Source: Undibacterium_A arcticum (GTDB taxonomy: Bacteria > Pseudomonadota > Gammaproteobacteria > Burkholderiales > Burkholderiaceae_D). Taken from it: a stretch of DNA of 64,000 nucleotides. Below are positions 16,414 through 24,058 of this stretch, piece by piece. The first letter of the stretch is position 1. Every line of letters begins with the position of its first letter. The stretch is from assembly GCF_042660705.1 (NCBI RefSeq), contig NZ_JBHSUQ010000002.1; one strand, given 5' to 3'. The notes beneath the pieces are model-generated. The model was not told where the DNA came from. It saw only the letters and a program-made list of their open reading frames with translations, and made no database searches. The translations under genes and the position numbers were made by a program.

Positions 16414-16728
16414 ATGAACAAGTTTGTTCTTCTAGTCGAGTTTCAGGTCAAACCTGACGATTTGACTCAGTTTATGGACCTCGTGAACGCCAATGCCCAT
16501 GCGTCGGTAGCAGACGAACCCGGCTGCTTACAGTTCGATGTCATGCAGACGCTAGACGACCCGTGCAAGGTGGTGCTTTACGAGGTCTACGCCAGTGAGA
16601 ATGCATTCAAGGAGCACATGGCAATGCCACACACCCAGAGCTTTCTCGCCGCAGGAAAACCTTTAGTCAGTGGGCAAAAGGGGCTCCCGATGTCGCGCAA
16701 GGCCGCACCGCCTATCAAGCACGGTTAA
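16414..16728 (+). CDS. Antibiotic biosynthesis monooxygenase (ABM/YgiN-type) protein
   Basis: A 104-residue dimeric ferredoxin-like-fold protein. FVLLVEFQVKPDDLTQFMDLV, the ADEPGCLQFDV turn and VVLYEVYASENAFKEHMAMPHTQSF are diagnostic of the ABM domain, and the PHTQ/His segment is typical of LsrG/YgiN. Members act as quinol monooxygenases, isomerases or small-molecule binding proteins. The ATG at 16414 is preceded by AAGGAACG. It is third in the Rieske operon, 35 bases after ridA, and so may oxidise or isomerise the hydroxylated (quinol) product. The tail GLPMSRKAAPPIKHG is extra. Confidence 0.85.
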   Translation: MNKFVLLVEFQVKPDDLTQFMDLVNANAHASVADEPGCLQFDVMQTLDDPCKVVLYEVYASENAFKEHMAMPHTQSFLAAGKPLVSGQKGLPMSRKAAPPIKHG

Positions 16729-16833
16729 GGGGTAAGTCCGAGGGAAAGGCGACTCTCACCGTAACAGGTAGAAGCACTGACTGGGTTAGTGCTGTGGTCT
16801 AATTTTTCCGGACGCCTCAATGGGTGGATAATC

Positions 16834-18338
16834 GGCGTGGTTCAAAAAAGGCCAGTTTTGGGTAACACAGGCGAGCGGATTACTTCCACCTGAGCAATGG
16901 GATTTCAGTGTTCCAGGGATTGACTCGGGGAGCCGACATTCCTCCGGTTACTCAGGCTCGCAGCGGCCCCAGGCCGAGAAGCGGGAGCCAGTGGGGATGG
17001 TCTTGGCCGGTCATGCGTTCGGTCGGACTTTTACCGAATCGCTCCGGGACCCGGCTGCGCAGGAAGCAGCGATGGTTCAGAAAAAACTGCAACAGGTCTA
17101 GGTACGTTTCCCGAGTTGGCGGCGCAGTGTGAAATAGTTGCGCAGCCTTGAGTTCAGGTTTTCGACCAGGGTGCTGCATCGGGGGTGTCTGGGCCATGGC
17201 TTGCGCTACAGCGTCGAAGACGGCATGGAATTTTCCGCCCATCCTGGCGCGCAACCGGTTCCAGCCATGCCAGTACGAGGGCGATCGTCCGCCTCGCGCC
17301 GCTTCATCTCGGCGACGATGAAATCAAACATCTCTTTCCGGATGTTCAGACTCGGACCGGCCAACGCCAGGACGTCGTGGCCGAGCTCGGCGGTGAGCGT
17401 TCGGATGTCGCCGGCCAGAGCATGCGCTCCCGCTTCGGTCTGGCCGGCGAGCGCGATCCGATCGGCAAGGTTCGGATCCTGACGTGCTTTCCCGGACATG
17501 GCTTGCAGCTTTTTACGTCGCGACCGGGCTCCCTTGGCGATGCCGGCCAAGGTACTGTATTGGCCAGGACTTCGCACTGATGCTGGATGTGGAATACGTC
17601 GCCGTGACAGGGTTTGTCACCCCAGGCCGCCTTTTGGCCGGCGCGCAGTTCCTGGCCCGCATCGGCAATCGTGTAGTCGGGATTCAAACCCTGCTGGGAA
17701 GCATCGAGCAGATGAATACCCAGGTGTCGGCGTCGCGATGTTCGGCGGCGGCAAGCAGATAGCAGTAGGCCGCCCTGGCGTCGACACCGGCAAACACGGG
17801 CCGGGAACCCTGGAAGATTTCGTCGTGCAAACCGACGCGAATTGGCGCCAGGTCGATGCCGCGGTTGATTTCGCCGCCCTGCCGCGCCGCTGCTTGATGA
17901 ACGTTGTGGTTGGTGGCCTCGCTGATGATCACACACCCAGCAAGTCGCACCTCAATTCCACCACGCTGCGGCATGAACCGTGGCCGAAATGGGTAAAGCC
18001 CAGCGTCAACTGCCGCAGCCACATCTTGGTAACGGCAGCTCGAACAGCACCTCGTTGTGCGGTGCGCTTGACGCGAAGACCTAGGCCAAAGCGGCGCTGG
18101 CTTTGTTCGCTCGCTGGTAGACGAACTTGCCGCTGACGTCGTGTTCAGCGGCCAGGTCGGTGATCGTTGCCGTTCCAGCCAACGCCAGAACGGCCGGGTC
18201 AATTCGGGCGACTTCGAGCAGCTTGACTGGGGTGCAAGCGGATGGATTCATGTGTGACCACGCTTTAAGAGTGCACCAACAGCATCGCTCAACCGCAACA
18301 ATCCGCGCGGCGCCTGTGAACCTCGATTGAACCACGCC
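16834..18338 (-). mobile_element. Insertion sequence, about 1.5 kb, unclassified DDE type
   Basis: Bounded by perfect 12-bp terminal inverted repeats, GGCGTGGTTCAA at 16834-16845 and its complement at 18327-18338. It contains one broken transposase on the minus strand. Parts of the same element recur at 23342-23504, 29920-30183 and 52828-53180. This is the most complete of the four. Confidence 0.8.
16952..18251 (-). pseudogene. Transposase of the 1.5-kb IS, several frameshifts
   Basis: Starts MNPSACTPVKLLEVARID with a helix-turn-helix (ITDLAAEHDVSGKFVYQRANK). It continues in shifted frames through IRVGLHDEIFQGSRPVFAGVD (first acidic residue), NPDYTIADAGQ, KGARSRRKKLQ and DVLALAGPS, and ends YLDLLQFFLNHRCFLR... 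GLGPLRA. At least three frame changes and some divergence make it inactive. The N-terminal 56 residues are about two-thirds identical to the remnant at 29920. No family name can be given with confidence. Confidence 0.75.
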
Positions 18339-18350
18339 CACTTTTTAGCT

Positions 18351-18366
18351 TTTTGCGTAATTCCTA
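18351..18366 (+). repeat. IS-end sequence, third copy (one mismatch)
   Basis: TTTTGCGTAATTCCTA, one base different from the copies at 928 and 2429. It lies 13 bases before the start of the LysR gene, between it and the 1.5-kb IS, and is inverted relative to the copy at 19259. Confidence 0.6.
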
Positions 18367-18378
18367 TATGGATAGCAT

Positions 18379-19251
18379 ATGAACATAGAGCTGCGACAAC
18401 TCCGCTATTTTGTTGCGGTTGCCGAGGAGAAGCACTTCGGTCGCGCCGCAATACGGCTGCATATGACGCAGCCGCCGCTGTCGCAGGCGATACAGGCGCT
18501 GGAAGCCGACATCGGCGCGGTGTTGTTTGCTCGCACCAAACGTAGCGTGGCGCTGACACCGGCGGGTCTGGCCTTGCTGCCAGAGGCACTTCGTATTCTG
18601 CAACAAGCCAGTACGCTGCCCGATCTGGTGCGTCGCGCCGCATCCGGAGAGTCAGGCTTGTTGACGCTAGCCTTTGTATCGACTGCGGATTATAGTATTC
18701 TGCCACCGTTGCTCCGCGAGTTTCGTGAGGCCTATCCACATGTTCAGATCGATTTAAGAGAAGCCACCAGCGACCTCCAGCTGGAACAATTAGCGCAAGG
18801 CCAGATTGACGCGGGCTTGTTGATACCGCCGCTGTCGGACAAAGCAAAACGGGTATTGGACTATCTCCCGGTATTATCGGAACCACTGATTCTGGCCGCC
18901 CCGGCGGGACACAAGGCATTGTGTGCGAAAGGAAAGATCGGTCTGAGCTCCCTGAGCGACTTGCCGCTCATCATCTTCCCCCGCCGTATTTCGCCCGGCT
19001 TCCATGACACCATACTTGCCTGCTTCCGCAATGCCGGCCTGACGCCGTATATTGGACAGGAAGCCATCCAGATGCAAACCATCGTCGGTCTGGTATCGGC
19101 TGGCATGGGATGCGCGCTTGTGCCACAATCGGTGGTGAATTTAAAACGCCCAGGAGTCGACTACCGGGAGCTGAAAGATGCCACGTCGCTGGTCGAAACC
19201 GGCCTGGCCTGGCGCAAAGACAATCCCTCGCCGGTGTTGCAAGCTTTTTAG
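18379..19251 (+). CDS. LysR-family transcriptional regulator
   Basis: A 290-residue LysR regulator with an N-terminal winged helix (ELRQLRYFVAVAEEKHFGRAA... MTQPPLSQAIQALE) and a substrate-binding domain (GLLTLAFVSTADYSILPPLLREF...). It is BenM/CatM-like in style and would sense an aromatic or cis,cis-muconate-like inducer. The protein stops at VLQAF, a few residues earlier than typical. Its stop is followed at once by an inverted IS-end sequence, and the same end (in the other orientation) stands 13 bases before its start. It thus looks like a gene trapped between two IS insertions, and its original promoter is probably lost. Confidence 0.88.
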   Translation: MNIELRQLRYFVAVAEEKHFGRAAIRLHMTQPPLSQAIQALEADIGAVLFARTKRSVALTPAGLALLPEALRILQQASTLPDLVRRAASGESGLLTLAFVSTADYSILPPLLREFREAYPHVQIDLREATSDLQLEQLAQGQIDAGLLIPPLSDKAKRVLDYLPVLSEPLILAAPAGHKALCAKGKIGLSSLSDLPLIIFPRRISPGFHDTILACFRNAGLTPYIGQEAIQMQTIVGLVSAGMGCALVPQSVVNLKRPGVDYRELKDATSLVETGLAWRKDNPSPVLQAF

Positions 19252-19258
19252 AATTACT

Positions 19259-19274
19259 TAGGACTTACGCAAAA
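19259..19274 (-). repeat. IS-end sequence, fourth copy, inverted
   Basis: TAGGACTTACGCAAAA, exact reverse complement of the copies at 928 and 2429. With 18351-18366 it brackets the LysR gene with the outer sides of both repeats facing the gene. Confidence 0.65.
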
Positions 19275-19343
19275 CCCATATAAATGTAACGAGATGTAAT
19301 GACGTAAACTTAAAAATTGAGAGCGGCTGGGTAAAGTTCTGGT

Positions 19344-19379
19344 CAGGCGAGTAATGGCAAGCTTGCCATTACTCGCCTG
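19344..19379. repeat. Perfect 36-bp palindrome
   Basis: Two 18-bp arms with no spacer, CAGGCGAGTAATGGCAAG and its exact complement. The right arm is the end of the IstA fragment (FAPGE then stop), and the left arm is an inverted copy of it. It marks a fold-back junction at the broken end of the IS21 remnant. Confidence 0.8.
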
Positions 19380-19722
19380 GCGCGAACACCAGCGTGAGGA
19401 AGGCCGGGCGATGCTTTGGCCGTATCAGGCGCACATAGTCCTTGAGGGTCGTGTAACCGCCACCATAGCCGGCCTCACGCAGCCGCTGGAGGACTTGCTG
19501 GGCACTGAACGGTGGGTGTCGAGCAGGCGCGTCACTTGTCCCTTGAATGGGTCAAGCAGGCTGGAACGTACTACCTTTTTCCGCGCCTCGTAGTGCAGCA
19601 CACTGGCCCAGGTCGCCACCGTCTGGTGATGCAGATGCAGCGCTGTTGCGATCTGTCCCAGCGTCATATGCTGGCGATCCCGGCAATCCCGGATCTGGCA
19701 CCAGAGTTCATAGGAAATCATG
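19369..19722 (-). pseudogene. istA: IS21-family IstA N-terminal fragment
   Basis: Begins MISYELWCQIRDCRDRQHMTLGQIATALHLHHQTVATW, the standard IstA helix-turn-helix, continues to LLDPFKGQVTRLLDTH, shifts by one frame near 19500, and resumes as QQVLQRLREAGYGGGYTTLKDYVRLIRP... TLVFAPGE before a stop. IstA is normally about 500 residues; the integrase core (DDE) and istB are absent here. The break lies at the palindrome 19344-19379. Confidence 0.75.
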
Positions 19723-19908
19723 GACGTTTCCCGAGAGCGGCATGCAGTGCCTTGAGGTGCTCGCCCACCACACAGTGCGCTCTGGCGCGGACGAGGCCGG
19801 CGCCAACGAGGCCTCACTTTCCGCTCCGGCGTGCCGGGTCGTCGTCGCCGGTGGCAAGGGATCGCCCAGGGAAAGCACCTGGTACAGCGGCCTCGCGTAG
19901 TCTTTCAC

Positions 19909-20868
19909 TTAAAGGTCTAGCACCAAACTAGGCGTTTTCGAACGCGAACAACACGGAATGAACACGTTGTTTGCCTGCTGTTCTTGTCTGTCCAAAAATA
20001 GATCCCTATGATCAGGTACGCCGCCCAGCACACGCGTGATGCACGTTCCGCAGACACCCTGCTCACATGAGGTTTCAATGTCGACTCCAACCGACCTCAG
20101 GCACTCAACCACCGTCTGCCCCTTTTCGACACGTACTGTTCTACCAGTACTTGCAAGAGTGATCTCAAAGGGTTCATCGGAGTCCCGCTCAACCACTTCA
20201 GCCGCAAAGAACTCGTAATGAACAGCGTTCTCAGGCCAGGCGTGTGTACGCGCGAAACCCAAAACCGCATCCATGAACCCTTTTGGGCCGCAACAATATA
20301 GATGCGTTCCTGGTCGGTACGTTGCCAGAACTTGTTCAATACTGAACTGCTGAGATTTGGGCCTATCATCAAAGTGAAACAGTACCTGGGAGGCGAAGCT
20401 GGAAGCGGCTATTCTAGATTTGAAGGCGGTTCGCTCCTCAGAGCGGGTGCAGTAGTGCAACTCAAAGCTGTCCCTGGTCATGGACAGTCGTTCGGCCATG
20501 CATAGAAGAGGCGTAATCCCAATGCCGCCAGCCAGCAAAACCGAGTGGCTGACGGTTCCTGCAAGTTGGAAGTGGTTCTTCGGGCTGCTTATAGTCAGTA
20601 TGTCCCCCACTAAAATGTCTTCATGCATCGCTGCAGAGCCACCTCTCGATTTGGGGTCCCTCAGAACACCTATCAAATATCGATGAGTTTCTGAAGGATC
20701 ATTGCACAGGGAGTATTGCCGCACCATGTGTGTATTGACATGCACATCTATGTGCGCCCCTGCAGAGAATGACGGGAGAGGATGGGCACCCAGAGGACGC
20801 AGCTCAAAACTGCATATCTCATAGGTCTCAGCCTCTTTGCGAGCAACGATTACCTGAAGTTCACTCAT
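19909..20868 (-). CDS. Phthalate dioxygenase/vanillate demethylase-type reductase (VanB-like)
   Basis: A 319-residue one-component reductase. The FMN domain has VRQYSLCNDPS. The NAD domain has LLAGGIGITPLLCMAERL and YCCGPKGFMDAV. The plant-type 2Fe-2S domain ends the protein with SCEQGVCGTCITRVL and a final Cys in FIPCCSRS. It passes electrons from NADH to a Rieske oxygenase, most likely the one at 14593. The ATG at 20868 is chosen where family similarity starts (SELQVIVARKEAE). It faces away from tetR and lies next to IS21 debris, apart from its oxygenase, so the original operon has probably been split. Confidence 0.9.
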   Translation of the reverse strand: MSELQVIVARKEAETYEICSFELRPLGAHPLPSFSAGAHIDVHVNTHMVRQYSLCNDPSETHRYLIGVLRDPKSRGGSAAMHEDILVGDILTISSPKNHFQLAGTVSHSVLLAGGIGITPLLCMAERLSMTRDSFELHYCTRSEERTAFKSRIAASSFASQVLFHFDDRPKSQQFSIEQVLATYRPGTHLYCCGPKGFMDAVLGFARTHAWPENAVHYEFFAAEVVERDSDEPFEITLASTGRTVRVEKGQTVVECLRSVGVDIETSCEQGVCGTCITRVLGGVPDHRDLFLDRQEQQANNVFIPCCSRSKTPSLVLDL

Positions 20869-21055
20869 ATGCCTGCACCGTGCAGCCAGCGGTCGAACAA
20901 CCGCCTGTGTAATATGTGACACTGGCTAGCCGAAGATCCGATTGTGGGCTGCTGCGGATCGCATCCTTAATTTTCACTTCAACAAGGGATTTTCTCATCG
21001 CTACGTACCTTTTTTTTGCACCTGTTTGGAGGGCGTTGCACATCGCTGAGAATCC

Positions 21056-21393
21056 GGGGCTATCATCTCAACTGCACTTCAACCATTATTGGATATGAAC
21101 TAAAAAAAAGTCAATCGATAGTGTAAAACAAATGATTAAATCAGAGTAATATGGTGATCTAGGTGCTAAGGCGCAGGTGGCCTTGGTTCGAGCAGGACTG
21201 CATTATGTCGAGCTCTGCCAGCCTTCGCTGGACGCACAACCACGCCGAAAATCCGATATCTTTTGCAAAGCAACTCTACGCGCTGGCAGCATAAGTCCGC
21301 CCAGTTTCAGGGGCCAGTGAAATCGCTCGGCCGGAATTTACTGGACACCCGTTAGTGCGACGGGACCCAAAAGTCAGCGTCCCTAAGCAGTCT
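21056..21393 (+). pseudogene. Collapsed tandem duplicate of the tetR gene
   Basis: Bases 21058-21204 match the start of the neighbouring tetR gene and its leader (21398-21540) at about three-quarters identity, including TTGGATATGAAC, CAATCGATAG and GTGGCCTTGGTTCGAGC, but with stops in every frame. Bases 21368-21391 match the last codons of tetR (22150-22173) at 22 of 24 positions. The middle about 600 bases of such a copy are replaced by 160 unrelated bases. It is a duplicated tetR reduced to its two ends. Confidence 0.7.
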
Positions 21394-21429
21394 GGTATCA
21401 TCGCAACTTCACTTCAACTATTTTTGGAT

Positions 21430-22185
21430 ATGAACTCAAAAAAGCCAATCGATAGATTAAATCGACAGATTAAAGTCGAGGCAGACGCTGATCGAGGTGC
21501 TATGGCGCGGGTGGCCTTGGTTCGAGCGGGACTACAAATATTCGGTGCCAACAGCCTCGAGACTGCGAGTACGCGTGAGATCGCGCGAGCCGCGGGCATG
21601 AACAGCGCGTCGGTCTCGTACTATTTTGGAGGAAAGCAAGGCCTCTACATGGCCGTCATGCAGTATGTCGTGCAAACCATCGCGCTGCGTGTGATCCCGC
21701 TTTTGGACAGTGCAAGTGAGTTTCTCGCTGGAGAACACCAATTACCCAACGACTGTCTGCGACATTTGTCCAGGCTGATTGAGAGCAGCGCGATGCTGCA
21801 TTCTAGCGACAAAGAGTTGATGTCACTCTCAAATATCATCATGCGAGAGCAAGCACGGCCAACCGACGCATTCGACGTTCTGTACGACGGAATCCTAGGG
21901 CGCCTTCACTGTGTCGGCGAGGAGTTGATGGCCGCATACGTGACTGGTAATCCCAAGACTTCGGGTTTTAGTGTTCGATTTCATGCGCTATTGGGGCAAG
22001 GCCTGGCGTTTCGCGTTGCGCGCTCTACTGCGATTCGTGCTGCTGGCTGGGTCGACATTGGCGTTAGCCAAGAAGCCGAAATCAAGGAAGTGGTCCTTGA
22101 ATACACTGCCCTGATCCTGAACGGTCTTCGCAACAGCTACCGACATGCGCAAAAGCCAGCGTCCCTAGGCAGTCCTGCTTTGTGA
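21430..22185 (+). CDS. TetR/AcrR regulator, CecR (DUF1956) type
   Basis: A 251-residue repressor-like protein. The helix-turn-helix lies at residues about 25-70 (MARVALVRAGLQIFGANSLETASTREIARAAGMNSASVSYYFGGKQGLY). The ligand domain resembles the CecR/YbiH C-terminal domain (LSNIIMREQARPTDAFDVLYDGIL). The ATG at 21430 is chosen over earlier GTG codons because the helix region begins normally from it. Its 3' end overlaps the convergent dehydrogenase gene by 21 bases. CAATCGATAGATTAAATCGAC near its own start resembles sites before the Rieske gene and the dehydrogenase gene, so it probably controls this module and itself. Confidence 0.87.
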   Translation: MNSKKPIDRLNRQIKVEADADRGAMARVALVRAGLQIFGANSLETASTREIARAAGMNSASVSYYFGGKQGLYMAVMQYVVQTIALRVIPLLDSASEFLAGEHQLPNDCLRHLSRLIESSAMLHSSDKELMSLSNIIMREQARPTDAFDVLYDGILGRLHCVGEELMAAYVTGNPKTSGFSVRFHALLGQGLAFRVARSTAIRAAGWVDIGVSQEAEIKEVVLEYTALILNGLRNSYRHAQKPASLGSPAL

Positions 22186-23148
22186 GTGTGGAATCGGCAT
22201 TTCCAGCTCAGTGTTTTGATAGATGCTGATAAGAGCGGAAACGTCTGCCTCCATGAGCCCTGGATCCCGCACGAATGCATTGCGGTATAGCTGCTCGGCG
22301 AACTGCACCATGGGGACTTCAATCGCGTTTTCCGCTGCCATTGACTTGGCGATAGCTAAGTCCTTTGCCATGAGCCTGGTCGCAGTCTGGCGAGGCTCGA
22401 AGTTTTGGCTTGCCATCTTCGGCGCAAATATCTGAAGCGGGGTGGAGTCGGCAAAACCGCCAGCCAAAGCAGGGGCCAATCTGTGGACATCGATGCCCTG
22501 TTTGCCTCCGAAGCTCACTGCCTCGGCAATCATGAGGATATTCACAGCTACGATCATCTGATTGCAGATTTTCGTCACCAGCCCCGCGCCGATCGGTCCC
22601 ATATGAGTGACCCGCGACACAACAGAGCGCAATAGATCTTCCGCAGACTGAACAGCGGCACTCGTCCCGCCGGCAAAGCAGATAAGTGTTCCTTGTTCGG
22701 CAGCAGGAACACCTCCGGATACGGGCGCGTCGATCCAATCGCAGCCCTGCCGCTGAGCCCTCGCCGCAAAATCGCGTGCCTGCTGGGGCGAAATCGTTGA
22801 GAAGTCAACAACGACGCGTGGCAAGCGCGTCGCGCAGAAAAGTCCTTCTGATCCGAATGCAACCTCCTCCACTGCGTTGCCATCGCTGAGACAGAGGCCG
22901 ACAATCTCCGAGCGTTCGGCAAGTGCTTGTGGACTTGAGACCAGCGTTGCACCAGCTGCGACAACAGAGGCGCTACGCTCCGGCGTCCTGCTCCACACAT
23001 TGACGGAGTGTCCATGCTGAAGGAGCCTAAGAACCATCGGGATGCCCATGTTGCCCAAACCGATGAAGCCAATGGAGCCAGGGTACCCACTATTCCACTT
23101 CCGAGTTGCGTCTGCCGTATCAAACTGTTTGGTCATAGTCAAATCCAT
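22165..23148 (-). CDS. NAD(P)-dependent dehydrogenase, 3-hydroxyisobutyrate/tartronate-semialdehyde type
   Basis: A beta-hydroxyacid dehydrogenase of about 327 residues. The Rossmann motif GFIGLGNMGIPMV is near residue 25, the substrate-binding DAPVSGGVPAAEQGTL in the middle, and the catalytic Lys in GAGLVTKICNQM. The family reduces tartronate semialdehyde, succinate semialdehyde or 3-hydroxyisobutyrate derivatives. The start is uncertain (23148 or 23136). Its promoter region holds the 24-bp palindrome at 23240, and it converges on tetR. Being regulated with the Rieske genes suggests a role in side-chain or C3 metabolism of the aromatic substrate, but this is inference. Confidence 0.85.
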   Translation of the reverse strand: MDLTMTKQFDTADATRKWNSGYPGSIGFIGLGNMGIPMVLRLLQHGHSVNVWSRTPERSASVVAAGATLVSSPQALAERSEIVGLCLSDGNAVEEVAFGSEGLFCATRLPRVVVDFSTISPQQARDFAARAQRQGCDWIDAPVSGGVPAAEQGTLICFAGGTSAAVQSAEDLLRSVVSRVTHMGPIGAGLVTKICNQMIVAVNILMIAEAVSFGGKQGIDVHRLAPALAGGFADSTPLQIFAPKMASQNFEPRQTATRLMAKDLAIAKSMAAENAIEVPMVQFAEQLYRNAFVRDPGLMEADVSALISIYQNTELEMPIPHSQSRTA

Positions 23149-23239
23149 ATTCAAATAGCCTCTATGTACGACCACCTTGGTCGCGCTTGTAAGGCTCGCC
23201 AGTCGCGGCGCTTGGAGCGTATTACAGCACGAAATTACA

Positions 23240-23263
23240 AGTAAATCAATCGATCGATTTACT
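23240..23263. promoter_or_regulatory. Palindromic operator upstream of the dehydrogenase
   Basis: Arms AGTAAATC and GATTTACT, 8 bases apart, around an ATCGAT core. The left half matches AGTAAACCAATCGAT at 14558 apart from one base. Size and symmetry suit a TetR-family dimer. Confidence 0.55.
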
Positions 23264-23341
23264 CGATTGGTTTATTAAAATTTTTCATGACTTACAACAC
23301 TTTCTACCAATACCGTAAAGTGACATGAAAAGTGGCAAAAG

Positions 23342-23504
23342 GGCCATTTTTGGGTAACACGGGCAAGCGGATTACTTCCACCTGAGCAATGGGATTTCAG
23401 TGTTCCAGGATTGACTCGGGGAGGCGACATGCCTCCTCAGGCTCGCAGCAGCTGAAGCGACCCCAGGCCGAGAAGCGTGAGCAAGTGGGGATGGTCTTGG
23501 CAAT
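23342..23504 (-). mobile_element. End fragment of the 1.5-kb IS
   Basis: About 160 bases matching 16850-17007 (3' end of the transposase and subterminal sequence) at roughly 85% identity, e.g. GAGCAATGGGATTTCAGTGT in both. The rest of the element and the outer 12-bp repeat are missing. Confidence 0.75.
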
Positions 23505-23738
23505 CCCAAGTTTGGGCCGGCGCTCAGGCGCTTGCGTCAACATTGCTTCCCGGTCAGAGATTTGTGCGGTTTGTTGCCCGGCTAAGCTCGATGGCCGCGA
23601 AGAAGCGAATCAAGGCGCGCGAACAGAATCGAAAGGAAGGTGAGACCGAATCGACGGAGGAACCATTCTAAATCGCACCCGTAGACGATGCAAAATATAA
23701 TTTAAATCGTTTATATCGTTTATTTTGAATATTCGGCA

Positions 23739-23785
23739 GCAAGGGGAATTCGCTACGGGCTACGCCCTGCGCCAATTCCCCTTGC
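23739..23785. repeat. Hairpin with 12-bp perfect arms
   Basis: GCAAGGGGAATT and its complement, separated by 23 bases that contain a second small stem (GGGC/GCCC). There is no T-run. It may be part of the IS21-type end that follows. Confidence 0.5.
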
Positions 23786-23851
23786 TATTCGGTATACTTA
23801 TCCACAGCTGCCAGCATCAAACGCAGCGTCCGCCCCTGGCCCCTGGCCCCT

Positions 23852-23894
23852 GGGTCAAATTTCAATCAGCAGGGTGGGTCAATTTTCAATCAGC
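23852..23894. repeat. IS21-type terminal direct repeats
   Basis: Two copies of GGGTCAAwTTTCAATCAGC at 23852-23870 and 23876-23894, differing at one base. IS21 ends carry such multiple repeats recognised by IstA. Confidence 0.55.
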
Positions 23895-23979
23895 GCCGAC
23901 AAGCGGCACATCGGGCAAGGCCGTGAGCAGGCTTTTTTCAATTTCAGCGAAGCGCGTGAAATCCCGGCCTAGCGTGATT

Positions 23980-24055
23980 CAAGCCGGATGCGGTGAAAGT
24001 CGCATGTCCGGTTTTTAGGGGGCGGTGGCGCAGTGATGCGCTGCTGCTACCCGAC
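23980..24055 (+). mobile_element. Group II intron 3' fragment (domains V and VI)
   Basis: AAGCCGGATGCGGTGAAAGT with its pairing half GTCGCATGTCCGGTTTTT is a textbook domain V hairpin, including the GAAA tetraloop. It is followed by a domain VI stem and the intron end CTGCTACCCGAC at 24055. No maturase or 5' part is present, so this is an intron tail left by truncation, abutting the 3' end of the tetR gene at 24059. Confidence 0.8.
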
Positions 24056-24058
24056 CAG

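Larger units (their letters stand above)
23505..23979. other. Mosaic of IS remnants without a gene
   Basis: Holds a 3' coding-like stretch of unknown origin (to about 23670), an AT-rich run with repeated TCGTTTAT, the hairpin at 23739-23785, three tandem CCCCTGG units near 23833-23853, and two IS21-type terminal repeats at 23852-23894. No credible gene is visible. Confidence 0.5.

Noticed and set aside
3063..23148. Hydroxypyruvate isomerase and tartronate-semialdehyde-type reductase as one glyoxylate pathway
   Set aside because: They are 19 kb apart, with different flanks, and the second is as likely a 3-hydroxyisobutyrate-type enzyme. No gcl or glycerate kinase is present.
23735..23790. Hairpin considered as an integron attC site
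   Set aside because: No core-site RYYYAAC/GTTRRRY pair, no integrase, and no cassette-like gene next to it.
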